A stretch of DNA of 64,000 nucleotides from an uncultured Roseburia sp. GTDB taxonomy: Bacteria > Bacillota > Clostridia > Lachnospirales > Lachnospiraceae. Position numbers and translations under genes: made by a program. The notes below the pieces were generated by a model. The model searched no databases. It was not told the origin of the DNA and worked only from the letters and a program-made list of their open reading frames with translations. The stretch lies in NCBI GenBank assembly GCA_946002055.1, contig CAMFYL010000008.1, forward strand, positions 1-64,000. Reading direction: 5' to 3'. This document shows positions 1 to 9,225 of the stretch, piece after piece. Position 1 is the first letter of the stretch. Each line of letters opens with the position of its first letter.

Positions 1-298
1 CAATATACAAGACAAAAAATAGCGGCATATATGGGTTGTATAAATATAGAACTGCCAAAATAATATGCACAAAAAGAACAGTAGCAAATGCACGTCTGTA
101 AAAGTCCATTTTGTTATGGACTACCATGTACCAGCTACTGCCCAATGCCCATGCGCAGAGAATAGCAATCAGGAAGGAGTTGTGCAAAAATACAGATGTG
201 ACCCCAACCCCAACAAAGAACATACTATTAATGTGCAATTGAGACTTTTCAATATTTCTTTGCTCGGTTGATGCATCCACTATATTTTTCACAAACAT
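1..298 (-). CDS. N-terminal part of a membrane protein, possibly a chemoreceptor (cut by window edge)
   Basis: The minus-strand frame opens at an ATG at 296-298 and stays open for 99 codons to the window edge, so only the N-terminus is visible. GAGGAG lies about 10 bases upstream of the ATG. After about 20 polar residues come at least three hydrophobic stretches (about residues 25-46, 46-59 and 68-99) separated by short charged loops, which is a multi-pass membrane protein with short extracytoplasmic loops. It starts 36 bases after the stop of the chemoreceptor at 335-1684, on the same strand, and so looks like the ninth gene of the che operon. That context suggests a membrane-sensing chemoreceptor or kinase, but no signalling domain is inside the window and the function is inferred only. 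Confidence 0.6.
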   Translation of the reverse strand, partial: MFVKNIVDASTEQRNIEKSQLHINSMFFVGVGVTSVFLHNSFLIAILCAWALGSSWYMVVHNKMDFYRRAFATVLFVHIILAVLYLYNPYMPLFFVLYI

Positions 299-334
299 CC
301 TGCCCTACTCCTCTGTCTATGATTCTATTTTTGC

Positions 335-1684
335 TTAATACTTACCAAACCCCTCATCAAGGTTGATATATGGCTCTTCTCCAGAATATGTATCCATTTC
401 TTCCGTGAAATCCTGGAAGGTATCGCCTGCATCATCTCCTAAGTTGTATGTGCGCAAAAGCTCCTGCATACGAGTTGCCTGATTAGACAATTCTATACTT
501 GCTGCAGCACACTCTTCACTGGTTGCAGAGTTGTTCTGAACCACCTGCGAAACCTGATCAATTGCCTGATTAATCTGTGCAATTGCTGTTGCCTGATAAT
601 TAGAAGCTTCACTTATGCCGTGAATAATACCTTCACTTTCCTCTACAGCCCTTGTAATTTCTCCTAATGCATTTGCTGTTTCTTCCGCAATCTTTGAACC
701 GGCATTTACTTTGTGAATAGAATCCTCAATTAATTCTGCTGTCTCAGATGCTGCTGTAGCACTCTTTGCTGCCAAGTTTCGAACCTCTTCCGCAACAACG
801 GCAAATCCCTTACCTGCTTCACCTGCTCGTGCTGCCTCGACAGCTGCATTCAATGCAAGAATATTGGTCTGAAATGCAATATCATCAATAACCTTAATAA
901 TCTTGGAAATGTTTTCAGAGGATTCATTGATATCCCTCATTGCACTCATCATGCTTTCCATCTGACTGTTTCCTACATGCACATTTTCCAATGCATGTTC
1001 CACTAATTCAGCTGCATTCCTAGCCTCTGAAGCATTTTCCTTTGTCTTACCTGCCACATCACTGATAGATGCTGTAATCTCTTCAATGGCGCTAGCCTGC
1101 TCTGTGGAGCCCTGTGCCAACGCTTCCGATGCATTCGCAACCTCTGAAGAGCTTGTAGAAACCTGAAATGCTGCACTGTTGATACTAGCCATAGTGGTGC
1201 GATTCTTATTCACCATATCTGCCAGTGAAATACCAAGCAAATCATCTTCCGAATTTGGCTTGGCATCTACAGATAGATTGCCGGAAGCAACCTCCTCAAC
1301 AAGTTCTGCCTGATTCTTGATGTTATCGATCATAATCTGAAATTCATCTGTCAGATGACCAAACTCATCATCTGCACTCTTAACCAGGGAGATGTTTACA
1401 TTTCCCCGAGCCAACTCATTGGCCGCATTAGACAGCTGTACTAAGTTCTTGCGAATATGTCCAATCAGATGTGCCATCACAAAGGAAATGATACCAATAA
1501 AAAGCACCAAACCAATTCCCATGTTTATACCAAATTGCTTCAAAAGAGCATTGGCCATATCAGCACTCTCCGCTTTTGCGACTTTCTGCGCAACACGATA
1601 ACCATAAAACTGTGTAAAAAAGATGATTACTTCGCAAAAAACAAATACAAAAATCAACTTTGATCTAATCGTTACCTTCTTCAT
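335..1684 (-). CDS. Methyl-accepting chemotaxis protein
   Basis: A 449-residue chemoreceptor that would report a stimulus to the CheA/CheW complex at the inner face of the membrane. Two membrane segments are visible at about residues 9-28 and 53-72, with a very short outer segment of only about 25 residues, so a large ligand-binding domain is absent. HAMP-like sequence follows at about 73-125, with a second copy-like stretch to about 165. The conserved hairpin tip of the signalling domain ([19 protein letters not shown]) is at residues 271-289. The tail after residue 415 is acidic and ends in FGKY. The ATG follows the cheW stop codon by one base, so translation is probably coupled. The small periplasmic part suggests sensing of the membrane or energy state rather than a solute; this is inference. 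Confidence 0.93.
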   Translation of the reverse strand: MKKVTIRSKLIFVFVFCEVIIFFTQFYGYRVAQKVAKAESADMANALLKQFGINMGIGLVLFIGIISFVMAHLIGHIRKNLVQLSNAANELARGNVNISLVKSADDEFGHLTDEFQIMIDNIKNQAELVEEVASGNLSVDAKPNSEDDLLGISLADMVNKNRTTMASINSAAFQVSTSSSEVANASEALAQGSTEQASAIEEITASISDVAGKTKENASEARNAAELVEHALENVHVGNSQMESMMSAMRDINESSENISKIIKVIDDIAFQTNILALNAAVEAARAGEAGKGFAVVAEEVRNLAAKSATAASETAELIEDSIHKVNAGSKIAEETANALGEITRAVEESEGIIHGISEASNYQATAIAQINQAIDQVSQVVQNNSATSEECAAASIELSNQATRMQELLRTYNLGDDAGDTFQDFTEEMDTYSGEEPYINLDEGFGKY

Positions 1685-1685
1685 A

Positions 1686-2186
1686 TTATTCTTCCTCCAA
1701 GCTATCTTCTTCGTTTAAGTGTTCCATAAGAGCTACATCTTCATCTCTAAGCAACCGCTCCGGATCCAGCAAAAGCTTTACTTCGTCCCCCACTTTGCCG
1801 ATACCGGACACAAATTTATTCTTGGTGCTATTGTCGTTCTTGCCAATGGATGGAGATGGTAAAATGTTCTCATCCTGAATCTCAACCACTTCTGCTATTT
1901 TTTCAACAATCAATCCCACCACATAATCGTTCACTTGAATCACAATAATGCATGTGCGATCCGTATATGGAATTGGTTCCTGTCGAAATCTCAATCTGAC
2001 ATCCACTACCGGAATAATCTTGCCTCGAAGATTAATCAGTCCTTTCACATACTCAGGACTTTCCGGAATTTCGGTGATTTCTTGATATACAATAATTTCA
2101 CTTACATATTGTATTTTGAGTCCATAAAACTCGTTGCCAGACTGAAAAGTGACATATTTGCCTTTTTGTGTATCAAATTCGCCCAT
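1686..2186 (-). CDS. cheW: Chemotaxis coupling protein CheW
   Basis: CheW bridges chemoreceptors to the CheA kinase. The 166-residue protein is one SH3-like CheW domain: an N-terminal strand pattern ([15 protein letters not shown]), the conserved [14 protein letters not shown] segment at about residues 49-62, and an acidic C-terminal tail. AAAGGA lies 8 bases before the ATG. It sits 19 bases after cheA and 1 base before the chemoreceptor, the usual order for a signalling cluster. No second CheW or CheV is visible in the window. Confidence 0.95.
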   Translation of the reverse strand: MGEFDTQKGKYVTFQSGNEFYGLKIQYVSEIIVYQEITEIPESPEYVKGLINLRGKIIPVVDVRLRFRQEPIPYTDRTCIIVIQVNDYVVGLIVEKIAEVVEIQDENILPSPSIGKNDNSTKNKFVSGIGKVGDEVKLLLDPERLLRDEDVALMEHLNEEDSLEEE

Positions 2187-2205
2187 AATTTCAATCCTTT
2201 CGTAC

Positions 2206-4347
2206 TTAATCTATCAGGCCAGCTGCATCAATTATCAATGCAATGCTTCCGTCTCCCAACTGGGTACATCCGGATAAGCCCTTCACTTTCTTAATGTAAT
2301 CTGGAATTGGTTTTACTACGATTTCCTGTTTACCAACCAGATGGTCAACAAATAAGCAAATTGCTTTATTATCCACTTCCACAATCACCATCATTCCTTC
2401 TTCTACATCTTCCTGATGGTCATCTATGTGATAGAATTCTCCGAGACGAAGAACAGGATAACACTCTCCTCGAATCATAACAGATTCTGCTCCGTCCGGT
2501 TCGTGAATCATCATATCACCTGTAACATGTACGAATTCCCGCACAGCACTTGTTTCCATTACAAAGGAAGAATTTCCAGTTTCCATTACAATACCATCAA
2601 TAATGGCAAGGGTAAGTGGAATCTTTAAAACCATAGTACTTCCCTTACCTGGTTCACTGTCAATTTCAAGGGAACCACCAACTTTTTGAATGTTGCTAAC
2701 CACCACATCCATGCCAACACCTCGTCCAGAAAACTCTGTAACCTTCTTGTTGGTGGAGAATCCTGGCAATGTAATGAATTGGTATATCTCTTTATCACTG
2801 TAGGAACTTTCTGCTCGTCCCGGCTCTAACAGCCCCTGCTGTCTTGCCTTAGCCATAATCTGCTCCCGATCCAATCCCTTGCCATTATCAGAAACAATAA
2901 TAAATACTTTTCCTGATTCTGTCTTAGCTGTCAGTGTAACCTTGGCTTTCTCTTTCTTACCTGCAGCCATACGTTCCTCATTTGACTCAATACCATGGTC
3001 CATAGAGTTTCGTACCAAATGCATCAAAGGATCTGAAATATTCTCAATGATATTCTTATCTACTTCCGTTGTATCACCGATCATCTCAAAAGCCACATCC
3101 TTGCCCAGTTTTCTAGACATGTCAAATACAATTCGATTCATCTTCTGGAAGGTATTGGTAAGGGGAACCATTCGCATACTCATAATAACATTCTGCAAAT
3201 CAGTGGAAATCTTTTTCATTTGTCCGGCTGCTTTGTTGAAGTTATCAAGATTCAACCCTGGAACCTTCAGGTCTGGATTCTGTAATACTACAGACTGAGA
3301 TATTACAAGTTCACCAATCAAATCCATCAATTGATCCATCTTGGAAATATCTACGCTGATAAAGGCTGCCTTATCTGTTTTCTTTGGTCGATCCTTGGCA
3401 AGGTTCTTTCCTTTACCAGGTTCCTTCGTAGCAACCACGAAATCACCCGGTGCAATTTTCTTTTCTTCCTTAGCCCCCTGTGCTCTTTGTTCTGAACGAC
3501 GTTCAATGTCCTCCACACTGGATTCCAAATCAATCATAATCTCAGAGCCTTCTGCATCAAATCCCATCTGGAATTCCTTCGCAGTGCACTCATAGACCTC
3601 AACCTTCACCAAATCGTAGCCAGGTTGAACAATCTGGCGGATATCCTCTTCCCCACTGGTGGTGCGCAGAATGATTTTGAATCCTTCTTTGACAATCAAG
3701 TCAGAGCTTTCTGGATTTGTCAAAATATCTTCTGGTGAATACAAAACTTCTTCTGCAATCTTTTTAAGTGCAAATACTGTTTTGTATGCGTGCATACTTG
3801 CCATCTCAATGTCTGGATTGTATGTAAGATAAATCTTAAAGTAGCTGCTGCCATTTCCCGTTTCAGGTGCAATATAGAATTGCTTGGGTCCTTCTTCTGT
3901 TTCTCTTGGCTCTTCCTTCTTTTTTGTTCCCGGTTTTTCACCTTTGATTTCTGAGAGGAAGGTATCCAATTCAGAAAGAATTGCACTACCGTCTCCGTCA
4001 GCTTCTCCTCCGTCGGATAACTTATCCATTTCACCTGAGATAAAATCTGCCACATCCAGTACATGTGCAACCAAATCTTGGTGGGGTACACCATCTGGAT
4101 GGGATTCTCTTAAGTAAAAGAAAATATCTTCCAACCTGTGAGCAACCTTGGTGATTTCATCGAACATCATAATTCCAGAAGAACCCTTGATGGTATGCAT
4201 TGTTCTGAAGATTTCGTTAATACTGTCCTCGTCGAAACCATCTGCATCCTTCTGATCCATTACAATGTTCTGAAGATTTTCAATCAGCTGCTGGTTTTCA
4301 AACAGATAGACACTTAACATATCCCCAGTGTTAAATTCTTCTGCCAT
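2206..4347 (-). CDS. cheA: Chemotaxis histidine kinase CheA
   Basis: CheA autophosphorylates on its HPt histidine and passes the phosphate to the CheY and CheB receiver domains. Visible domains in the 713-residue protein: an HPt domain with the phosphorylated histidine at H51 (TMHTIKGSSG); a linker and P2-like region to about residue 290; a dimerisation segment (SKMDQLMDLIGELVISQS) near 333-350; the ATP-binding domain with the N box (LVRNSMDHGIE), DNGKGLD and GRGVGMDVV; and a C-terminal CheW-like domain with the DHLVGKQEIVVK segment. All expected catalytic motifs are present. AGGAG precedes the ATG. The gene lies between cheY and cheW in the che operon. Confidence 0.97.
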   Translation of the reverse strand: MAEEFNTGDMLSVYLFENQQLIENLQNIVMDQKDADGFDEDSINEIFRTMHTIKGSSGIMMFDEITKVAHRLEDIFFYLRESHPDGVPHQDLVAHVLDVADFISGEMDKLSDGGEADGDGSAILSELDTFLSEIKGEKPGTKKKEEPRETEEGPKQFYIAPETGNGSSYFKIYLTYNPDIEMASMHAYKTVFALKKIAEEVLYSPEDILTNPESSDLIVKEGFKIILRTTSGEEDIRQIVQPGYDLVKVEVYECTAKEFQMGFDAEGSEIMIDLESSVEDIERRSEQRAQGAKEEKKIAPGDFVVATKEPGKGKNLAKDRPKKTDKAAFISVDISKMDQLMDLIGELVISQSVVLQNPDLKVPGLNLDNFNKAAGQMKKISTDLQNVIMSMRMVPLTNTFQKMNRIVFDMSRKLGKDVAFEMIGDTTEVDKNIIENISDPLMHLVRNSMDHGIESNEERMAAGKKEKAKVTLTAKTESGKVFIIVSDNGKGLDREQIMAKARQQGLLEPGRAESSYSDKEIYQFITLPGFSTNKKVTEFSGRGVGMDVVVSNIQKVGGSLEIDSEPGKGSTMVLKIPLTLAIIDGIVMETGNSSFVMETSAVREFVHVTGDMMIHEPDGAESVMIRGECYPVLRLGEFYHIDDHQEDVEEGMMVIVEVDNKAICLFVDHLVGKQEIVVKPIPDYIKKVKGLSGCTQLGDGSIALIIDAAGLID

Positions 4348-4360
4348 GAAATTCTCCTTT

Positions 4361-4753
4361 CTAAATCAATCCAAGTTTCGTAAGTGCCTGTTCAAACTTA
4401 TCTTGATTAATAGGTTTTCCTGAGTAAACGCTGCATCCCAAATCAAATGCCATCTTAACGTTTTGCTCTTCATTGAGAGCAGTGGTCATAATAACCTTCA
4501 CGCCCTCATCTGCCGATATCTGTCTTTCTTTTTCCATATTTCGGATACTCATTAAGACTTGATATCCGTCCATAGCCGGCATCATAATATCCAAGCAAAT
4601 CAAATCGTACGGCTCTCCATCCTCCAGAGCCATAAGATAAGCATCCACTGCCTCCATGCCGTCTACAGCCACATCGCATTCCCCATACTTTGACAGGAAC
4701 GACGCCATAAATTTTCTTGTAGCGTAGTCATCTTCTGCTAATAAAATCTTCAT
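4361..4753 (-). CDS. cheY: CheY-like single-domain response regulator
   Basis: A 130-residue stand-alone receiver domain. The acidic pocket is E7, D8 and D9, the phosphoacceptor is D55 (CLDIMMP), a threonine is at T91 and the conserved lysine is K113 (SGKPI). It has no output domain, as for CheY, which would bind the flagellar switch or another target when phosphorylated by CheA. The gene directly precedes cheA (13 bases) and follows cheB, and AGGAGG lies 6 bases before the ATG. The longer loop after the phosphorylation site (MEKERQISADEG) differs from classic enteric CheY, so a non-motor target is possible. Confidence 0.9.
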   Translation of the reverse strand: MKILLAEDDYATRKFMASFLSKYGECDVAVDGMEAVDAYLMALEDGEPYDLICLDIMMPAMDGYQVLMSIRNMEKERQISADEGVKVIMTTALNEEQNVKMAFDLGCSVYSGKPINQDKFEQALTKLGLI

Positions 4754-4769
4754 TACTTCCTCCTTTTCC

Positions 4770-5801
4770 CTAAGCTTTGTTATTTAAAATGGAATATATT
4801 CTTGAAGAAATATTTGGTAACTTTTCCTGATATTCTACTGCGCCAATATCATATGCCACCCTGGGCATACCATACACTACACAGGTAGATTCATCTTGGC
4901 CAACGGTTCTGGCGCCTTTCTTTCGCATTTCCAAAAGACCTTTTGCACCGTCACCTCCCATTCCGGTAAGAATGACGCCCATGGCATTTCGACCAACCAC
5001 CTCTGCCACTGAGTGGAACAACACATCCACGGAAGGACAATGACCATTTACCTTTGGGGCTTTCTTTAAAACCACCTTATATTCATTGTCCTGTTTGATC
5101 AGCTTCATGTGTTGTTCTCCTCCCGGTGCCAAAAGCGCCAGTCCCGGTCGGACCACATCGCCATTTTTAGCCTCTCTTACCTCAAGCTCTCCTCGCTCAT
5201 TCAAGCGATTGGCATATAGCTCTGTAAATCCGGCAGGCATATGTTGTACAATCACAATGCCCGGAACATCGTTATGAAGCCCCTTTAACAACTCCGCTGT
5301 GGCCTCTGTGCCTCCTGTGGATGCACCAATAGCAATCAATTCACATTCAGCCGACGCCGTGCGTCGCAAGCCGTTGGCCGCATTGTCTCCCCGAGGTGCC
5401 CGTCGAATTTTTGCAACAGATGCTATTTTTATCTTTACCGGAAGTTCATTTCGAATAAACTCTTCAATCTCCTGGCGATTGGTTGCTGAAGGTTTTGCCA
5501 CAAACTCAACAGCACCGGCATTCATTGCATCAAAGACCCTGTCGCTAAGAGAACTTATCATAACTACTGGCAACGGATACTGTGGCATTAACTTCTGAAG
5601 GAACTCAATTCCATTCATCCTTGGAAGTTCAATATCCAACGTCATAACATCCGGTTGATATTTTAAAATCATATCTCTGGCTTCAAAAGGATCTCTGGCC
5701 GCAGCCACTACCTCTATCCCAGGATCTCGGTTCAGATTCTGCACTAAAAGCTCCCGAAAGAGCATGGAATCCTCCACCACTAATACTCTAATCTTTCTCA
5801 A
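4770..5801 (-). CDS. cheB: Chemotaxis methylesterase/deamidase CheB
   Basis: CheB removes methyl groups from, and deamidates, chemoreceptors for adaptation. The 343-residue protein has an N-terminal receiver domain with D56 as phosphoacceptor and K103 (FVAKP), a linker, and a C-terminal methylesterase domain. The catalytic triad is visible: S161 (IGASTGG), H187 (VQHMPAGF) and D284 (MGGDGAKG). The start is a TTG codon placed 10 bases after GGAGG; no better start is near. It lies between cheR and cheY in the operon. Confidence 0.96.
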   Translation of the reverse strand: MRKIRVLVVEDSMLFRELLVQNLNRDPGIEVVAAARDPFEARDMILKYQPDVMTLDIELPRMNGIEFLQKLMPQYPLPVVMISSLSDRVFDAMNAGAVEFVAKPSATNRQEIEEFIRNELPVKIKIASVAKIRRAPRGDNAANGLRRTASAECELIAIGASTGGTEATAELLKGLHNDVPGIVIVQHMPAGFTELYANRLNERGELEVREAKNGDVVRPGLALLAPGGEQHMKLIKQDNEYKVVLKKAPKVNGHCPSVDVLFHSVAEVVGRNAMGVILTGMGGDGAKGLLEMRKKGARTVGQDESTCVVYGMPRVAYDIGAVEYQEKLPNISSRIYSILNNKA

Positions 5802-5815
5802 GATACTCTATCCTC

Positions 5816-6625
5816 CTACTTTCGAAAAATCGAAGGTTGTATCATATGTAATGGTACCACTGTACGATCAATTGTTTCTGTCCTGCCAATAAACAGATAT
5901 CCACCCGGCTCCATACTGTTGTATACCTTGCGAATCAACTCCTGTTTTGTCTTTGCATCAAAATAAATCATAACATTTCTCAAAAAGATAATATGAAATT
6001 TTCTCTTGAAGAGAAATGGATCCATTAAGTTAAACTTGCGGAAATAAATTTCCCTCTTAATCTCATCAGACACCATGTAGTTTTGACCATCGGGAAGTGC
6101 CTTAAAATAATGTCTCCTCCACTTAGGTGGCACGTTTGACAACTGCTCAGCAGAATAGACACCTTTGACAGCTCGCTCCAAGATTTCCGGCGAAACATCC
6201 GTGGCTAAAATCTTGGTATCCCAGTTTGGATGGTCAAGTCCAAAGTAGTCCTTAATGAGCATTGCCAACATATATGGCTCCTCGCCGCTGGAAGCAGCCC
6301 CGCACCAGATCCCCAAATCCTTGGACTTGGCTTCCCTCTTAGCCAGCTCCGGCAACACAACCCTTTGTAAGAAATCAAAATGTTCAAACTCTCTCATAAA
6401 AAACGTGTGGTTGGTAGTCAGCATACCAAGCAATCGTTTCTCTAATTGTCCCGTTACATCTGTCTGTACCGCATCCATAAACGCCGAGAACGAATCCCAT
6501 CCCCCATTGGTAACAAAGTTCTCTAAACGCCCTTTTACAATTTCCTTCTTGTGAGACATATCGATTCCGTATCGTCTCTTTAGATAGATATAAATGCGGG
6601 CAAACTCCTCCTCTGTCATCTGCAT
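5816..6625 (-). CDS. cheR: Chemotaxis methyltransferase CheR
   Basis: CheR methylates glutamates of chemoreceptors using S-adenosylmethionine. The 269-residue protein has the small helical N-terminal domain followed by the SAM-binding domain. Family motifs are visible: IWCGAASSGEEPYMLA (the SAM-binding glycine-rich loop) and FLRNVMIYFD near the C-terminus. GAAGGG lies upstream of the ATG at 6625. It is placed directly upstream of cheB, so both adaptation enzymes are present. Confidence 0.96.
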   Translation of the reverse strand: MQMTEEEFARIYIYLKRRYGIDMSHKKEIVKGRLENFVTNGGWDSFSAFMDAVQTDVTGQLEKRLLGMLTTNHTFFMREFEHFDFLQRVVLPELAKREAKSKDLGIWCGAASSGEEPYMLAMLIKDYFGLDHPNWDTKILATDVSPEILERAVKGVYSAEQLSNVPPKWRRHYFKALPDGQNYMVSDEIKREIYFRKFNLMDPFLFKRKFHIIFLRNVMIYFDAKTKQELIRKVYNSMEPGGYLFIGRTETIDRTVVPLHMIQPSIFRK

Positions 6626-6638
6626 GTATCATACCCTT

Positions 6639-7706
6639 CTATCTCAACTGTCTCTTAATCTTATATAAGATATCAAAAATCACCGGATTAAACTTCACCC
6701 CGGAATCCTTTTTCATAATTTCAAGGGCTTCCTCCTGCGTAAAAGCTTTACGATAGGAACGATCTTCTGTCAGTGCACAATATGCACTGATGATTCCAAT
6801 AATCTGTGCCGACAATGGAATCTCGTCCCCTTTGATACCACTTGGATATCCGGAGCCATCCCAGTTCTCATGATGATACTTTGCAATATCTCGGGACATC
6901 TCAATAAAAGCATTGTTCTGATCCTCCACGTCAACGTCTTGAAGAATCTGCTCTCCTACAATGGTATGCCGTTGCATCTGTAAATTCTCCTCAGGAGATA
7001 AAGCTTCCTTCTTTTGTAAAATGCTTGTTGGAATTGCAACATTTCCAATATCGCAAATAGGGGCCGCAACCTCAATGGTATCTACATATTGGTTAGAAAT
7101 GCGACTTCCATAATCCAATGTCAACTGCATTGCCTCTGTCAAAACCCTACAGTTTCGACTCATGCGCTCCATATGCTTGGGATCATATGCAGAATTCTCT
7201 CTAGCTACGCGCAGTAGCGCATACAATACGTTTTTTTTCTCACGCTCTACACGCTTCATCTGCTCAGAAACAGAAATCTGTAGCTTGCGATTCAAATCCT
7301 GCAGCTCTCTGGTGGTCTCATATAGCTTAAGTTGTAACGTGATTCGGGCTTTTACCACTTCCGGCACAAAAGGCTTTGTGATGTAATCAGCCCCTCCAAC
7401 CTCAAATCCCTTTGCCACATCCTTCGGATTGTCAAAAGCAGAGATAAAAATAATTGGAATATTGCGGGATTTCACATTTTTCTTCAACTCTTCACATACC
7501 TGATAGCCATCCATCACCGGCATAGCCACGTCAAGAATCACCAATTGTAAATCAAATCGCTGAGCAACCTTAATGGCCTGTTCCCCGTTTTCAGCTAGTA
7601 TGGGTTGATATCCCAACTGTTGAATAATGTTGCGAAGGGCGAAACGATTCGCCTCTACATCATCAACCACCAAAATCTTTGGCACTTCTCTCACTGTCGA
7701 AGCCAT
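6639..7706 (-). CDS. Response regulator with degenerate HD-GYP domain
   Basis: A 355-residue protein: receiver domain (D59 in ILDVAMP, K111 in TKPF), a coiled-coil linker (about 125-160), and an HD-GYP-type domain from about 160 to 355. The GYP signature (GSGYPSG, residues 286-288), the HT..G histidine H247 and H278/H279 are retained, but the HD dyad reads C-D (C218-D219 in PICDIGNV). I confirmed this from the bases: codon 7053-7055 reads TGC on the minus strand. In known HD-GYP phosphodiesterases the HD histidine is a metal ligand, so c-di-GMP hydrolysis is doubtful and a binding or scaffold role is possible. It lies 13 bases after the kinase gene, its probable partner, and upstream of cheR. 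Confidence 0.85.
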   Translation of the reverse strand: MASTVREVPKILVVDDVEANRFALRNIIQQLGYQPILAENGEQAIKVAQRFDLQLVILDVAMPVMDGYQVCEELKKNVKSRNIPIIFISAFDNPKDVAKGFEVGGADYITKPFVPEVVKARITLQLKLYETTRELQDLNRKLQISVSEQMKRVEREKKNVLYALLRVARENSAYDPKHMERMSRNCRVLTEAMQLTLDYGSRISNQYVDTIEVAAPICDIGNVAIPTSILQKKEALSPEENLQMQRHTIVGEQILQDVDVEDQNNAFIEMSRDIAKYHHENWDGSGYPSGIKGDEIPLSAQIIGIISAYCALTEDRSYRKAFTQEEALEIMKKDSGVKFNPVIFDILYKIKRQLR

Positions 7707-7719
7707 ATGTATCTCTCCT

Positions 7720-9156
7720 CTATCTTGTAAGTAACTCCCTCATAGAATCTACAGCCATTGCCGTTTTATCATAGTCTTCTTTTTGTACTGCCATTTTCAT
7801 ACGTAAGGCCTGATTCTTCATCTCCTTCGGAGCATTCTCCGTCAATTCACGCAACACATTTGCAAAGCTTTCCGCCTTTTCCCAATTCTCCATTTCAACG
7901 GAAAGAATCAGCTTGTTCAAATTACGTTCGATTTCTGTAAAATTCTCGTCTGTGCCGTATGTGCGCATAGCTTCCATACCGCTATCTTTCATATGATCTT
8001 GTAAACTCATCTCATATGGAGGTGTGGCATAGGTTCCCAAAGCAGTTGCCTCCCCAGCCTGATTGCATTCGCTCTCCGGCAAATCCACCCATATATGGAA
8101 GGAAAACATAGAGCCTTTTCCCTCATCGCTTTCCACGTGAATACTACCATCCATCAATTCTACTAATTGCTTACAAATATTAAGTCCCAAGCCTGTCCCG
8201 CCAAATCTTCTGGAAATGGAGGCATCCACCTGAGAGAAGCTTTGGAACAGCTTGTCCTGGTTCTCTTTTGATATACCAATCCCCGTATCAATAACAAGGA
8301 AAAACAACTCGATTCTATCGGCGATTCGTGAAGTTTTTACCACCTCTACACTAACCCGGCCCACCGATGTAAACTTGGCGGCATTAGATAATAAGTTATT
8401 AAGCACCTGTACAATGCGGAGCTCGTCTCCAATCACCTTCTGTGGAATATCCGGCGCAATACTAATGGTAAACTCTAATCCCTTTGCTGATAGCTTGGGT
8501 CTGTGATTGGATTCCACATATCGAACCATCTCGCGAAAATCAAATTCTCGCTTCTCGATGGTAAACTTTCCTGACTCTAATTTAGAGAAATCCAGAATGT
8601 TGTTAATGATGGCGTTCATATCAGCACAACCACGCTCAACCAAAGCCAACACCCGCTGTTTCTTTGGATCCTCTTCTATATCCTTCAGTTCTAAGATATT
8701 TCCCAAAATGCCATTGACAGGCGTACGAAGCTCATGAGTAATATTTGCCACAAACTCGGTCTTAACCTTTGCGGCCTCTGTGGCTTCCTGCTGTACCTGG
8801 TCAATCTTTCGTTGCAGATAGGATCCTTCTGTGGTATCCGTAGCAATACACACATACAAATCCTCATCAAAGCAAGAAAAACTCACTTCGACTTTAAAGC
8901 ATGTACGATTCCCTCGGTAGGCATCCAGTTCCCTGAATTGCCCCAGCAAAGGCTTCGCCTGTTCCTCCACAGACTCCCCTACCGTAAATACACCGGGAAA
9001 CACATCGCCTATGTTGCTACCAAGAAGATGATCCCCGTATTCCAACAGCTTTTTTGCTGAAGCATTAGCGTAGGAAATACTTCCATTTGTAGCAAAGAAT
9101 AATACAATTTCATTGATATATTCCAGTGATAACTGTATTGCCTCTTCCTGTCTCAT
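7720..9156 (-). CDS. PAS sensor histidine kinase with HPt-like tail
   Basis: A 478-residue, apparently soluble kinase (no membrane segment seen) that heads the che operon. It has a PAS-type domain (about residues 10-110), a short coiled coil, a HisKA dimerisation domain with the phosphorylatable H141 (ITHELRTPVNG), and an HATPase domain with the N box (LLSNAAKF), DTGIGI and GGTGLGLN. The last ~85 residues are helical and resemble an HPt bundle, but no HPt histidine in an H..KG context is visible. The likely phosphate acceptor is the next gene's receiver domain. GGGGGA lies 4-5 bases before the ATG. Confidence 0.9.
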   Translation of the reverse strand: MRQEEAIQLSLEYINEIVLFFATNGSISYANASAKKLLEYGDHLLGSNIGDVFPGVFTVGESVEEQAKPLLGQFRELDAYRGNRTCFKVEVSFSCFDEDLYVCIATDTTEGSYLQRKIDQVQQEATEAAKVKTEFVANITHELRTPVNGILGNILELKDIEEDPKKQRVLALVERGCADMNAIINNILDFSKLESGKFTIEKREFDFREMVRYVESNHRPKLSAKGLEFTISIAPDIPQKVIGDELRIVQVLNNLLSNAAKFTSVGRVSVEVVKTSRIADRIELFFLVIDTGIGISKENQDKLFQSFSQVDASISRRFGGTGLGLNICKQLVELMDGSIHVESDEGKGSMFSFHIWVDLPESECNQAGEATALGTYATPPYEMSLQDHMKDSGMEAMRTYGTDENFTEIERNLNKLILSVEMENWEKAESFANVLRELTENAPKEMKNQALRMKMAVQKEDYDKTAMAVDSMRELLTR

Positions 9157-9192
9157 TTAGTCCCCCAAAATAATAAACCAAAACACCTTTTA

Positions 9193-9221
9193 TTATAGTA
9201 AATCTAAGGTTTTGGTGCAAG
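9193..9221 (-). promoter_or_regulatory. Promoter of the chemosensory operon
   Basis: On the minus strand there is a -35 TTGCAC (9216-9221), a 17-base spacer and a perfect -10 TATAAT (9193-9198). Transcription would start near 9186, about 30 bases before the kinase ATG at 9156. It is a sigma-A type promoter, not the sigma-28 type typical of flagellar and chemotaxis genes. An inverted repeat, ACCAAAAC (9178-9185) and GTTTTGGT (9210-9217), brackets the -10. Confidence 0.75.
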
Positions 9222-9225
9222 ATGC

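Noticed and set aside
65-271. Plus-strand open frame at the left edge
   Set aside because: The minus strand here carries a membrane-protein frame with a ribosome binding site in operon order; the plus frame has no such support.
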